Source: Spongiibacter tropicus DSM 19543 (lineage in GTDB: Bacteria; Pseudomonadota; Gammaproteobacteria; Pseudomonadales; Spongiibacteraceae). From it: 64,000 bases of DNA. Made by a program: the position numbers and the translations under genes. The notes beneath the pieces were generated by a model that worked only from the letters and a program-made list of their open reading frames with translations, searched no databases and was not told the DNA's origin. Positions 39,739 through 49,057 of this stretch are shown here, piece after piece (the stretch's first letter is position 1; every line of letters begins with the position of its first letter). Where the stretch lies: contig NZ_ATUS01000005.1 of NCBI RefSeq assembly GCF_000420325.1, positions 1-64,000 of the forward strand, read 5' to 3'.

Positions 39739-40884
39739 TCACAGGCTGAATTGCAGCCACAGCCAGAAGCGGCGAGTGTCGTTGCCCAGGTCTTTGGCGC
39801 TGTAGTCGGCGAATTTGGCGCCCACGGTATAGCGCTCGGCCAGCTTCATGGTGGCCAGCAGGTCGATTTCATCGCCGTAGCGGTCGCTGCCTTCCATCGC
39901 GGCGAAGTCGTGGTAGTGGGCGGCCAGCTTGACCTTGCCCAGTTTGCCTCCGACTTTCAGGTAGCGGTCATCCAGACCGTTGGCGGGTGTCGCCAAAAAC
40001 ACATCCGCCCAGCCGTTGAAAGCGTGTTTGGTGGCCAGCGGGGTTTGAAAGCCGTATTGGCCGTCGTCGCTGCCCAGACGCTCGTTGCCGAGGGTCAGGC
40101 TGACGCCGGACACGGACGTGCCAATGTCGGCAACGAGGTAATCGGCATCAAAGTCGGCGCCCCCGGTGTCGGCGCGTTGCTGGGCATATTCCGCACGATA
40201 CGTCAGTTTCTGGTCGCCGAGGACGACACTGCCGTCGATGCGCAGACCGGTCGTGTCGTTTCTTGCACCGCTGTCGTCGTCCTCCAGCAGGTAGCTGTAG
40301 CCGCCGACAGACAGCGTCTCAAATTGATAACTGGCATTCAGCAGATGGCTGTCGGTATCGGCGTCAAATTTTTTCAGAATGCTGTGGACTTCATCAATGA
40401 AGGCATACTGAACGGTGAACTTGCCCTGCTGGTAGCGCAGGCTCGCCGCGTCGTAGGTCTGTTCATTGGCTCTCCAGCCGACGTTGCCGATAAAGCGAGC
40501 ATTGTCGAAGATCAGCCGCTGACGGCCGACAACAGCCTTAAAACCGCCTTGTTTGTATTGCAGTTGCGCGCGATTCCACTCGCTGAATTGAGGGTCGGCA
40601 ATCACGTCGTAGCCGGGATTCTCCGGTGCGAAATCATCGAGGGCCAGGACGCCGGCCTCGTACTCGGCCAGTACGCTGAAACCGGCGTATTCAGCACTTT
40701 TGAAACCTACGGCGATATCGGCAAGCGCGGCGTCGGCTTTGTCATTGTCGGCCGGATCGTCGATGTCGGCATGTTCGTAACGCAGTTTTATATCGCTGTA
40801 AAAGCTGCCCAAATCCGATATTTCGGCCAGACTCGGCTGGCTGCACAGCAGGGCTGCTGCGCAGAGAGAGAGCGTGTATTTCAT
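39739..40884 (-). CDS. Outer-membrane porin, alginate-export type, in nitrate operon
   Basis: This 381-aa protein has an N-terminal signal peptide (KYTLSLCAAALLCSQPSLA), then repeated amphipathic strands. The strand GFKAVVGRQRLIFDNARFIG near 110-130 is the mark of alginate-export/OprE-like porins, and the C-terminus ends in Phe-Ser-Leu. It probably lets nitrate through the outer membrane, based on operon position. Substrate preference is inferred. Confidence 0.8.
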   Translation of the reverse strand: MKYTLSLCAAALLCSQPSLAEISDLGSFYSDIKLRYEHADIDDPADNDKADAALADIAVGFKSAEYAGFSVLAEYEAGVLALDDFAPENPGYDVIADPQFSEWNRAQLQYKQGGFKAVVGRQRLIFDNARFIGNVGWRANEQTYDAASLRYQQGKFTVQYAFIDEVHSILKKFDADTDSHLLNASYQFETLSVGGYSYLLEDDDSGARNDTTGLRIDGSVVLGDQKLTYRAEYAQQRADTGGADFDADYLVADIGTSVSGVSLTLGNERLGSDDGQYGFQTPLATKHAFNGWADVFLATPANGLDDRYLKVGGKLGKVKLAAHYHDFAAMEGSDRYGDEIDLLATMKLAERYTVGAKFADYSAKDLGNDTRRFWLWLQFSL

Positions 40885-40905
40885 GGTGTTGTCTCCATTG
40901 GCGGC

Positions 40906-41745
40906 CTAGGCCGCGGCCTCACACTTTTTTGGCTGGGTGGTTTGTGGTGCCGGGGTCTGCGCTTCTGGTGAGCGCTGTTTTTCATAGAGGAAACTCAGCA
41001 CGCGTTGGCGGTACTGGTTGTACAGCGGATCATTGGCCAGACCGACCCGGTCGCGGGGGCGGTGAAGGCCGATGTCCAGGATTTCGCCGATGCTCGCGGC
41101 GGGGCCGTTACTCATCATCACAATGCGGTCGGACAGCAGTACGGCTTCATCCACATCGTGAGTAATCATGATGACGGTGTTGTTGAGCTGGCGCTGAATG
41201 CGCATCAGCGAATCCTGCAGGTGGGCGCGGGTCAGGGCGTCCAGTGCACCGAATGGCTCGTCCATCAGTAATACTTCCGGCTGCATGGCCAGTGCCCGGG
41301 CAATGCCGACCCGCTGCTTCATACCACCTGAGATTTCGTCCGGGCGTTTATGCAGCGCGTGATCCATTTGCACCAGCTCGAGGTTGTGCTCGATCCATTC
41401 ACGCATTTCGGCCCGGGTCTTTTTGCCTTTGAAGACCCGCTTGACTGCCAGCTCAACGTTTTCATAGGCGGTGAGCCAGGGCAGCAGCGAATGGTTTTGA
41501 AAGACCACCGCGCGCTCCGGTCCGGGTTCGTTGACTTCCTTTCCGTTCAGCACCACGCCACCTTCGGTCGCCTGGTGCAGGCCGGCGACAATGTTCAGCA
41601 CGGTGGACTTGCCACAGCCGGAGTGGCCGATCAGCGAGATAAACTCGCCTTTTTCAATTTTCAGATTGACCTTTTGCAGGGCGCAAAAAGGTCCTTTGGG
41701 TGTCGGGAATTCGATGCCGACATCGCTGAGTTCGAGTAATGCCAT
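40906..41745 (-). CDS. nrtD: Nitrate ABC transporter ATP-binding protein
   Basis: This 279-aa protein has Walker A GHSGCGKST, the Q-loop region, the signature ISGGMKQRVGIARALA (first residue Ile rather than Leu), Walker B LLMDEPFGALD and the switch HDVDEAVLLSDR. It powers nitrate import with NrtB. The tail of about 25 residues is Pro/Gln-rich and lacks an NrtC-like sensor domain. Confidence 0.93.
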   Translation of the reverse strand: MALLELSDVGIEFPTPKGPFCALQKVNLKIEKGEFISLIGHSGCGKSTVLNIVAGLHQATEGGVVLNGKEVNEPGPERAVVFQNHSLLPWLTAYENVELAVKRVFKGKKTRAEMREWIEHNLELVQMDHALHKRPDEISGGMKQRVGIARALAMQPEVLLMDEPFGALDALTRAHLQDSLMRIQRQLNNTVIMITHDVDEAVLLSDRIVMMSNGPAASIGEILDIGLHRPRDRVGLANDPLYNQYRQRVLSFLYEKQRSPEAQTPAPQTTQPKKCEAAA

Positions 41746-41768
41746 GATGTTGTCCTCTCGCTGTTGGC

Positions 41769-42773
41769 TTATCGCAGGGTGGCGGCTTTGTCCCAGGACA
41801 CGAGTCGCTGCAACATCAGCATGGCGCGGTCCAGCAGAAAGCCGATCAGACCAATAGTGAGCACCGCGACCATGATGCGGCCGAGTGATGATGAGCTGCC
41901 GTTCTGAAATTCGTCCCAGACGAATTTCCCCAGTCCCGGGTTTTGCGCCAGCATTTCGGCGGCGATCAGTACCATCCAGGCGATGCTCAGCGACAGTCGC
42001 AGGCCGGTGAAAATCATTGGAATGGCCGATGGCAATACAATCTTGCGCACGTGCTCAAGGTAGCTCAGACGCAGCACGCGGCTGACGTTGGCGAGGTCGT
42101 CGGGAATCGATACCACACCTACAGCGGTGTTGATCAACGTGGGCCACAGACAGCAGAGCATGACGGTGATCATCGAGGTGATAAACGACTTGGGCAGCAG
42201 CGGATCGTCACTGACATACAGCGCCGAGACCAGCATGGTGACCAGCGGCAACCAAGCCAGCGGCGAGATCGGTTTGAAGACCTGAATCAGCGGGTTGAAG
42301 GCGCTGTGCAGGCTGCTGCTGAGGCCGATAACAATGCCGAGCGGAATCGCGAGCAGTGACGCCAGCACAAAGCCACTCATCACCGTTATCAGACTGGTGC
42401 CGATCTGATCGAAAAAGGTAGGCTTGCCGGTGTAGTCGCGAATTTTGGGCTCGTAGCTGGGGTCTTTCGCCACACGTTCGGCATTGCGTTTTTCCTGGCG
42501 CTCATAAAACGCGGCAGCGCGCTCCCGTTCCCGCTCGTGTTCACTGATCAGCCCCTGAGCCTGATGGTAAACTTCGGCGGGACCGGGAAATTTACCCAGC
42601 GAGGTGTCAATATTGCTGGCCGCGGTGTGCCAGAGCATGAGAAAGACCAGAATACCCGCCAGCGGAATAAGCAGCCGGCTGAACAGCATCTGGCTGTTCT
42701 GGACAAGGTTTTCTCCCTTGGCCATTTTGGCCAAGGGCTCCAGCCAGGCGGGCAGTGTCGAGACGTTAATCAT
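41769..42773 (-). CDS. nrtB: Nitrate ABC transporter permease
   Basis: In this 334-aa inner membrane protein, a first span near 30-50 is followed by a charged region with many Glu and Arg (about 75-110). Five spans then follow, including the EAA loop LANVSRVLRLSYLEHVRKIVLPSAIP. It forms the translocation channel with NrtD. Confidence 0.92.
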   Translation of the reverse strand: MINVSTLPAWLEPLAKMAKGENLVQNSQMLFSRLLIPLAGILVFLMLWHTAASNIDTSLGKFPGPAEVYHQAQGLISEHERERERAAAFYERQEKRNAERVAKDPSYEPKIRDYTGKPTFFDQIGTSLITVMSGFVLASLLAIPLGIVIGLSSSLHSAFNPLIQVFKPISPLAWLPLVTMLVSALYVSDDPLLPKSFITSMITVMLCCLWPTLINTAVGVVSIPDDLANVSRVLRLSYLEHVRKIVLPSAIPMIFTGLRLSLSIAWMVLIAAEMLAQNPGLGKFVWDEFQNGSSSSLGRIMVAVLTIGLIGFLLDRAMLMLQRLVSWDKAATLR

Positions 42774-42793
42774 GGATAGGTTCTCCCCAGCCC

Positions 42794-44167
42794 TCAGAGG
42801 GCTTCTTTGCCTTTCAGGCCAATCGGGAATTTCTCCAGATAGGCGTTGGGCTTGCTGCCGTCGTAGGTGATGTTGTCGATAAAGTCGGCTTGCGGTGGCT
42901 TGAAGCCGCTTTCGGTATCGAAGTCAGGAAAGTCGCTGGCGCTCAGCACACCTTCGGCGATCAGCTCTTTGGCGGCAGCGGCGTAGATATCGGGACGGTA
43001 TACCTTGCGGGCGATGTCCATGTACCAGCTATCGGGTTTGGCCTCGGCAATCTGTCCCCAGCGGCGCATCTGGGTGAGATACCAGATGGCATCGGAGTAG
43101 TAGGGGTAGGTAGCGAAGTGGCGGAAGAAAACGTTGAAGTCGGCGGCGTCGCGGCGGTCGCCCTTCTCGAATTCAAAGCTGCCGGTCATGGAGTTGGCAA
43201 TGACTTCGCGGTCGGCACCGACATAGCGCGGCATGGCGAGCATCTTCACGGCTTCGTCGCGGTTGGCATTGTCGTTCTCATCGAGCCAGGCGGCAGCGCG
43301 GATCAGCGCTTTGACCACTTTGCGGTGAGTAATGGGGTATTTTTCCGCCCAGGTCTGGCTGACACCAAACACCTTTTCAGGATTGTTCTTCCAGATCTGG
43401 TAGTCGGTGACGACCGGCACGCCGATCCCCTTGAACAGCGCCTGCTGGTTCCAGGGTTCACCTACGCAATAGCCTTGAATCGTGCCGGCTTCGAGGGTGG
43501 CGGGCATCTGCGGTGGCGGCGTCACTGACAACAGTACATCAGCATTGAGCTGGCCGGAGTTATCGCCTTTTTGCGGCGCGTAATAACCGGGGTGAATCCC
43601 GCCGGCCGCCAGCCAGTAACGCAGTTCATAGTTGTGGGTAGAGACCGGGAAGACCATCCCCATGCGGAAGCGCTCACCGGCCTTGGCGTAGTCCGACACC
43701 ACGGGTTTCAGTGCCGCCGCGCTGATAGGATGCTGAGGCTTGCCATCTTCACGCTTGGACACATGGGGCTTCATCTGCTCCCATACACGGTTGGCAACAG
43801 TAATGGCGTTGCCGTTCAGATCCATGCTGAATGCAGTAATGATATGCGCTTGTGTACCGTAGCCGATGGTGGCCCCCAGAGGCTGACCGGCCAGCATATG
43901 TGCGCCGTCCAGTTGTCCGTCGATGACGCGGTCGAGCAATACTTTCCAGTTGGCCTGGGCCTCCAGCCGCACGTACAGGCCTTCGTCCTCGAAGAAGCCT
44001 TTTTCATAGGCCACCGCCAGTGGCGCCATGTCAGTGAGCTTGATAAACCCGAAGGTTAATTCTTCTTTCTCCGGGTAATCCTCGGCAACTGCCACGATTG
44101 AAGTCAGTGCAATCACCAGTGTTGCGCAGCAGTGGAGCCGGCGGCGTAGGGCCTTGAAGCCAGGCAT
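42794..44167 (-). CDS. nrtA: Nitrate-binding protein of ABC transporter
   Basis: This is a 457-aa protein from ATG 44167, preceded by an AAGGGGGA ribosome site. A signal peptide ([15 protein letters not shown]) is followed by [21 protein letters not shown] and [20 protein letters not shown], typical of NrtA/CmpA solute-binding proteins. It captures nitrate or nitrite in the periplasm. It is the first gene of nrtA-nrtB-nrtD-porin-oxidoreductase. Confidence 0.93.
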   Translation of the reverse strand: MPGFKALRRRLHCCATLVIALTSIVAVAEDYPEKEELTFGFIKLTDMAPLAVAYEKGFFEDEGLYVRLEAQANWKVLLDRVIDGQLDGAHMLAGQPLGATIGYGTQAHIITAFSMDLNGNAITVANRVWEQMKPHVSKREDGKPQHPISAAALKPVVSDYAKAGERFRMGMVFPVSTHNYELRYWLAAGGIHPGYYAPQKGDNSGQLNADVLLSVTPPPQMPATLEAGTIQGYCVGEPWNQQALFKGIGVPVVTDYQIWKNNPEKVFGVSQTWAEKYPITHRKVVKALIRAAAWLDENDNANRDEAVKMLAMPRYVGADREVIANSMTGSFEFEKGDRRDAADFNVFFRHFATYPYYSDAIWYLTQMRRWGQIAEAKPDSWYMDIARKVYRPDIYAAAAKELIAEGVLSASDFPDFDTESGFKPPQADFIDNITYDGSKPNAYLEKFPIGLKGKEAL

Positions 44168-44201
44168 AGTGTCCCCCTTTAGGGCCCACAAAAATGCGGG
44201 C

Positions 44202-44287
44202 AAAAAAAAAAGGCGCGCCGACGAAATCTCGTCGGCAGCGCCTTTGCTGAATATCTGTTGGATAACGGCGGTTTCTACGTTGAAACC
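44202..44287 (-). promoter_or_regulatory. NasR-responsive antitermination leader of nrtA
   Basis: Read leftwards, P1 is GGTTTC, loop AACGTA, GAAACC (44287-44270). P2 is CAGC, loop AAAGGC, GCTG (44249-44236). Both hexaloops have A1 and G4. P2 overlaps the 5' arm of a terminator (44242-44212, GGCGC/GCGCC with inner CCGACGA/TCGTCGG) followed by ten T. The same architecture as the nasA leader makes this a second NasR target. Confidence 0.87.
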
Positions 44288-44299
44288 TGATCACAACTA

Positions 44300-44315
44300 T
44301 TCAAGGCTTGTGCCA
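44300..44315 (-). promoter_or_regulatory. Sigma-54-like promoter of the nrt operon
   Basis: Read leftwards: TGGCAC, five bases, TTGAA. It matches the nasA promoter including the unusual GA at -12. It lies 12 bases before ANTAR hairpin P1. Confidence 0.6.
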
Positions 44316-44493
44316 ATATTCTGTTTGTCCAGTATTTTTCGGCTAAATCCTATAAAAATGCCGACATCTGTGCTGATTTGATGTTTTTTTGAAGGTGGTC
44401 TGCCGGTTGGGCTTGTGGGGTGCCCGCGCAGTTTTCGTGCGCGAAGCAAAAAAGCGGTGCGCTATTTCGGCGCAGTGTGACACGGCGGTGCGT

Positions 44494-45237
44494 CTAGGAT
44501 TTGAAGCGCTGCCAGATTCGGTCGGGCAGATGGCCCAACAGTGGCCGGAACAGTGTCCAGGGAAAACGGGGCACAAACACATCTTTCCGACGCGCGAGAA
44601 TCGCCTTCGCCATTTCACTTGCGGCTTTTTCAGCTGAAATGGCGAAGGGGTAGCGGTCGATGTTCTCCATGATCTCGGTTTTGATAAAGCCGGGTCGTAT
44701 CTGGGTGACGTCGATATGCTTATCTTTGTGCTCAATGCGCAGCGCATCGAGATACATGGAAATTCCAGCTTTGGAGGCGCAGTAGGCTGCTTGGCTGGGG
44801 ATGGCCTGCAGGGAGGCCAATGAAGAAATGCCAACAATCTGACCCTGCCCGCGCTTCAGGAAATAAGCCACTGCAGCGTTGGCGGTGGCCATGGCACCGA
44901 GTAGATTCGTGCGGATAATGGCTGTTTCGTCAGCTAACTGACCGTGACCGACACGGGTGAAATTGTTGATGCCGGCATTGATGATTACACTGTCTACCCC
45001 GCCCAGTGCCGCGAATAGATCGAGCAGGCTGAGTTCTACGCTGTCGGTGTCGTCCACATCCAGTCTGGCGATGTGGACCTCGACACCAGTCTGCTGCTGC
45101 AGTTCGACTTGCAATGTTTCCAGCGCTTCCAGACGCCGTCCTGTGAGTCCAAGTCGGCAACCCCGTTTGGCGAATTCCCATGCAAGCGCTTTGCCGATGC
45201 CTGCGCTGGCACCGGTGATGATCAGAGTGTGAGACAC
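44494..45237 (-). CDS. Short-chain dehydrogenase/reductase
   Basis: This 247-aa protein has the NAD(P) motif TGASAGIGKAL near 8-18, NAGINNF near 89, and the catalytic Ser in GISSLASLQAIPSQ with YCASKAG (Tyr/Lys). It resembles SDRs acting on lipid or aromatic alcohols. The substrate cannot be told. It starts 29 bases after the TonB receptor stop, so the two form one operon under the operator at 47700. Confidence 0.88.
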   Translation of the reverse strand: MSHTLIITGASAGIGKALAWEFAKRGCRLGLTGRRLEALETLQVELQQQTGVEVHIARLDVDDTDSVELSLLDLFAALGGVDSVIINAGINNFTRVGHGQLADETAIIRTNLLGAMATANAAVAYFLKRGQGQIVGISSLASLQAIPSQAAYCASKAGISMYLDALRIEHKDKHIDVTQIRPGFIKTEIMENIDRYPFAISAEKAASEMAKAILARRKDVFVPRFPWTLFRPLLGHLPDRIWQRFKS

Positions 45238-45266
45238 GTTTTTCTCCTGTTTACGGCGGTGGCGGG

Positions 45267-47627
45267 TCAGAAGTAACGGCGCGCGGTCAGTCCAGCACTG
45301 AACGGCGCAATAGTGAAGGCCTGATAGGAGCCCTCGCTTGCGCCGATATTGCGATCGACTTGTGTGTGGACATTGGCCGGTGCGGTTTGGGCGATAGCGT
45401 CTTCATCACTCAGGTTTTTCCCCCATATGGCAATATCCCATTGAGCATTCTGCCATCCCAGACGAAGATTGGTGATGCCGTAGGCCTCGGTTTCGGCGCG
45501 GGGGTCCAGAGAGGCACTGTTATTGGCGCTACCGTTGTAGAGGTAGTCTAGTCGCGCATAGAACTCACCGGAAAACAGCGGGCGGTAGTAGTTCAGGGCG
45601 ATATTTCCTTTGAATCGGGTCGCTGAGGGCAGGCTCTCGCCGCTGAGGTCGCACTGCCCCAATGCGTTGTCTGGATTTCTACCGTAGTAGCACTGGCCGC
45701 CAGTGTATTCGTCGTAAATGGTATCAATGTAGGCTAGGTTGATATTGGCGACCAGCGAGGGCGTGAGGATAAAAGTGGAGTCGATTTCTACACCGCTAAC
45801 CGTCACCAGCTCGGCATTGTTCACCACGAAAATCAGACCGGCATAGCTGGCATTCTGAAAGTCTTCATACTCGGTGTAAAAAGCTGCCGCGTTTACTCGC
45901 GCCCGTTTGTCGAGAAACTCACTCTTCAGACCGATCTCGTAATTGGTGACGTTCTCCTCTCCGTAGGGACGAGATTCGCCGGTGGCCGTGCCGTTCTGCA
46001 GGCTGAAGCCTCCGGCCTTGAAGCCAGTGGAAATTGCGCCATAAAGCATAGTGTCAGTGCTGAGAAAATAGTTGCTTGAGAGCGAGCCTGTGACCGCTTC
46101 AAAATCGAGGGTGTCATCGTAGTTATTGCCGTCGGGGGTAACGCTACATAGCAGGTTGGTATTCAGCGGCGGAACGCAGCCCAGCGCCGATAGCTGATTG
46201 GATTGGTCGATGCGACCGTGTTTCTTCTCGTAGGAATAGCGCAGACCCAGTGACAGTTGCCACTGCTCTGAAAGCGTCAGGTCGTATTTGTTAAAGACGC
46301 CAAGACTTTCAGTTTGCTGTTTAACGTAGTAGTCGCCGCGATCACCGGCAACGCCCAGCGCGGGGATGGTCAACGGTAGGAGGTTAATCGGCAGCAGTCC
46401 TTGAGAAACCTGATAGTCAAATACCGCGTCGCCATAGGCGGCGATATCCTGCTGTGCAATAAATTCCGACAGTTCGCGATCACCGCGGATAAACGTATTT
46501 TCGTAGTAGAACAAGCCGGCCAGCCAGTTCAGGCGAGCATTGTCGTTGGACGCAAAACGCAGTTCCTGCGAAAACGAGTGCCCGTTCTGTACATCGAGGA
46601 AGTCGGCAAGCTGCAGGCTTTGCTGTTCCACATCGTTCACGCCATTGGCACTTTCGTAGTCGTCGTAGCTGCTGATGGCTGTCAGCGTCACCTTGTCGAA
46701 GGCGTATTCCAGTTTAAGGATGACATCGTTGCTTTCACTGTCGAAGGTGGTGTTATCGCGATATTCCACTTTGCGGTCGGTGGGATCATTGGCAATGCTC
46801 AGGCGGCCGCCAGCATTGGCGATAATTTCCCGGGCCGCTTCGCTCAGATAGACATCGCCGCTCATTGGATTCATGTCTTTCTCACTATAGCCGACAATCA
46901 GCCGGGCACTGAGTCGGTCGCTGAAGTCGGCCTGCAACTGGGCGCGAATGGCGCGGCTGTCCTGGGTGTCACTGTCGGCACCTGCGGTGTTGTCAATCCA
47001 CGCATCGCGATGGGTTTCCACCAGGCTTAGCCGCCCGCGCAACCAATGATTAAAAGGGCCGCTGATCGAGGTTTTGAGCTGTTGCAGATTGTCACTGCCG
47101 AGAGTGGCTTCCACCATGCCCTCAAGGCTTTCGCTGGGCGCTTTGGTAGTCACGCTGATCACCCCGGCGGTGACGTTTTTACCGTGCAGGGTACTCTGCG
47201 GCCCCTTGAGGACTTCCACCGATTGCACATCGGCCAGGTCGCCAATACCCATCCCGGAGCGCGATCGAAATGCGCCATCGATAAACAGGCCGGTAGCCGG
47301 TTCGAAGGTCGGGATGTTCCCGGCATTGCCGATATTGCGGATGCGGAAGGTGGCCGACAGCGGACTGATATTGGTCAATACAATCAGTGAGGGCACCTGG
47401 GCAGCGATGTCGGCAATATCGTTGAAACCGATGTCGTCGAGCTGATCGGCGGTGATCGCCGACACCGCGACCGGCACGTCCTGGAGATTCTCGGAACGCT
47501 TCTGCGCAGTAACGATCACTTCTTCGAGCTGGGGCGCAGCCAGCGCGGCGTGATTAACGGCCAGCGCCAGTGCCGTGCCAAGCAGTTTTGGCCTGCTATA
47601 GAAGGGTTTTTTGCGGAAAGATGTCAT
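45267..47627 (-). CDS. TonB-dependent outer-membrane receptor
   Basis: This is a 786-aa protein from ATG 47627. A signal peptide (PKLLGTALALAVNHAALA) is followed by the TonB box-like EEVIVTAQKR, the plug domain (DVPVAVSAITADQLDDIGFND, with VEVLKGPQSTLHGKN) and a 22-strand-type barrel ending in an aromatic. The plug style is that of receptors often linked to uptake of hydrophobic or aromatic compounds rather than siderophores. It leads an operon with the SDR and faces the DsbA-like gene across the TetR-type operator. Confidence 0.92.
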   Translation of the reverse strand: MTSFRKKPFYSRPKLLGTALALAVNHAALAAPQLEEVIVTAQKRSENLQDVPVAVSAITADQLDDIGFNDIADIAAQVPSLIVLTNISPLSATFRIRNIGNAGNIPTFEPATGLFIDGAFRSRSGMGIGDLADVQSVEVLKGPQSTLHGKNVTAGVISVTTKAPSESLEGMVEATLGSDNLQQLKTSISGPFNHWLRGRLSLVETHRDAWIDNTAGADSDTQDSRAIRAQLQADFSDRLSARLIVGYSEKDMNPMSGDVYLSEAAREIIANAGGRLSIANDPTDRKVEYRDNTTFDSESNDVILKLEYAFDKVTLTAISSYDDYESANGVNDVEQQSLQLADFLDVQNGHSFSQELRFASNDNARLNWLAGLFYYENTFIRGDRELSEFIAQQDIAAYGDAVFDYQVSQGLLPINLLPLTIPALGVAGDRGDYYVKQQTESLGVFNKYDLTLSEQWQLSLGLRYSYEKKHGRIDQSNQLSALGCVPPLNTNLLCSVTPDGNNYDDTLDFEAVTGSLSSNYFLSTDTMLYGAISTGFKAGGFSLQNGTATGESRPYGEENVTNYEIGLKSEFLDKRARVNAAAFYTEYEDFQNASYAGLIFVVNNAELVTVSGVEIDSTFILTPSLVANINLAYIDTIYDEYTGGQCYYGRNPDNALGQCDLSGESLPSATRFKGNIALNYYRPLFSGEFYARLDYLYNGSANNSASLDPRAETEAYGITNLRLGWQNAQWDIAIWGKNLSDEDAIAQTAPANVHTQVDRNIGASEGSYQAFTIAPFSAGLTARRYF

Positions 47628-47699
47628 GGCGGAGTCCCTGTTATCCGGGCGCCGACTGCGGCCCGATTTGTTGTTATTTTGGGCCACGCTATCACAGGG

Positions 47700-47714
47700 T
47701 TTACACTGTGTAAA
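47700..47714. promoter_or_regulatory. TetR-type operator, copy 1
   Basis: TTTACACTGTGTAAA is a perfect palindrome around a central T. It lies between the divergent TonB receptor and DsbA-like genes. The only close copy I found is at 53661-53675. It is the probable target of the TetR protein at 50716-51363. Confidence 0.78.
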
Positions 47715-47760
47715 TAAAATTGCTAGTATCGTTCCGTTGAATAAAAAAACATGGTGTGCC

Positions 47761-49035
47761 ATGACAATGCCGACTAAGGCGAGATGTAAGGCCCGTATCA
47801 TTCAGGGGGTGGCGGGCGGATATGCGCTGCTGCAGTCGCGCCGTGCGGCTCGTGAGAATGCGCAGGATGAGCTGGAGTTTTACTATGCGGTGGGTGATCC
47901 GCATTCACACCTGGCTGCGCAGTTGCTGCCGCGACTGCAGGCGCAGAGTAAGTTAACGATTCGCCTGCGACTGGTCTCCCAGCAGCAAAGCCCCATCTAC
48001 CCTGAAATTGACAAGCAGCGGCGCTTTGCTCTGAACGATGTGCCGCGTTTGGCCTCGGCGTATGGGCTGCAAACCGTGCCGATGAACGGCCCGCCTGATG
48101 ACGCTTTAACGACTCAGGCTAACACTTATCTGATGGCGGCCGACTCCCTTGAGGATTTCATACGGCGTGAGTGGCAAGTGGCCAGTGTGTTGTTTTCCGG
48201 ACAGGGCGACTTGCCCGTTGGCGACACCAAATCGGCAACTGACGTCGAAGAAACATTGCAGGCCAATAACCTGCGACGCGAACGGCTGGGGCACTACCTG
48301 CCTGCAATGTGGCAGTTTCGCGGCGATTGGTTCTGGGGTGTCGATCGCGTCGATGCGCTGCTGGCAGCTCTGAATCGGGCTGGGCTGTATGAGGGCCCGC
48401 TGACCTTGCTCTGCCATGCGAATAAAGCAGACCTTGGGGAGACGCCATCGGCCGGGACGCCACTGGAGTTCTTTTTCAGTTTTCGCAGCCCATATTCCTA
48501 TCTGGCTGCCGTGCAGTTGCAGCGTCGCTTGTCCTCCATGACGTTGCCCCTGTCAGTGCGACCGGTCCTGCCGATGGCCATGCGTGGCTTTAATATTCCC
48601 CTGGCCAAGCGTATGTACATTGTTCACGACGCGGGCCGGGAGGCAAAGCGTTTGGGGGTTCCTTTCGGGCTGATCAGTGACCCTATCGGTGAAGGCGCTT
48701 TGCGTTGTTTGAAAGTGTTCAGTCTGGCAGAGAGCCCGCCGCAGCAACTCGATTTCCTGGTGGAAGCGGGGCGGTGCGCTTGGGCAGAGGCCATTGATCT
48801 GGCTACTGACCGGGGGTTGCGAACCGTCTGCCAGCGGGTGGGTATCGAGTGGGCCGCCGCGCAGCGCTGTCTGACCGAGCCGCTGCCTGCCTATGCCCAG
48901 AATAACCTCGATGCGCTGCTGGATATGGGGTTTTGGGGCGTGCCGAGTTTTCGCCTCGGGCAGTTCACCAGTTGGGGGAATGATCGCATGTGGATGCTGG
49001 ATGAGTTGCAGCGCCGCGCAATGCCGTCTGATTGA
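47761..49035 (+). CDS. Tandem DsbA-like / HCCA-isomerase-type protein
   Basis: This is a 424-aa protein from ATG 47761. Two thioredoxin-fold DsbA-like domains occur in a row. The first (about 38-200) has LEFYYAVGDPHSHLAAQLLPR. The second (about 235-420) has LEFFFSFRSPYSYLAAVQLQRR, with MRGFNIPLAKRMYIVHDAGRE, matching 2-hydroxychromene-2-carboxylate isomerase/GST kappa. No CxxC is present, so it is not a disulfide oxidase. The first domain looks degenerate. It is first in an operon with a sulfatase and TetR. Confidence 0.82.
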   Translation: MTMPTKARCKARIIQGVAGGYALLQSRRAARENAQDELEFYYAVGDPHSHLAAQLLPRLQAQSKLTIRLRLVSQQQSPIYPEIDKQRRFALNDVPRLASAYGLQTVPMNGPPDDALTTQANTYLMAADSLEDFIRREWQVASVLFSGQGDLPVGDTKSATDVEETLQANNLRRERLGHYLPAMWQFRGDWFWGVDRVDALLAALNRAGLYEGPLTLLCHANKADLGETPSAGTPLEFFFSFRSPYSYLAAVQLQRRLSSMTLPLSVRPVLPMAMRGFNIPLAKRMYIVHDAGREAKRLGVPFGLISDPIGEGALRCLKVFSLAESPPQQLDFLVEAGRCAWAEAIDLATDRGLRTVCQRVGIEWAAAQRCLTEPLPAYAQNNLDALLDMGFWGVPSFRLGQFTSWGNDRMWMLDELQRRAMPSD

Positions 49036-49057
49036 ATCACAACGCTAGGAAATAATA

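Noticed and set aside
39592-40971. 459-aa plus-strand frame opposite the porin gene
   Set aside because: The porin has a signal peptide, strand pattern and operon context. The antisense frame is Val/Gly-rich without family marks.
47611-47760. N-terminal extension of the DsbA-like gene by 50 residues
   Set aside because: It would place the operator palindrome and the promoter of the divergent TonB receptor within coding sequence.
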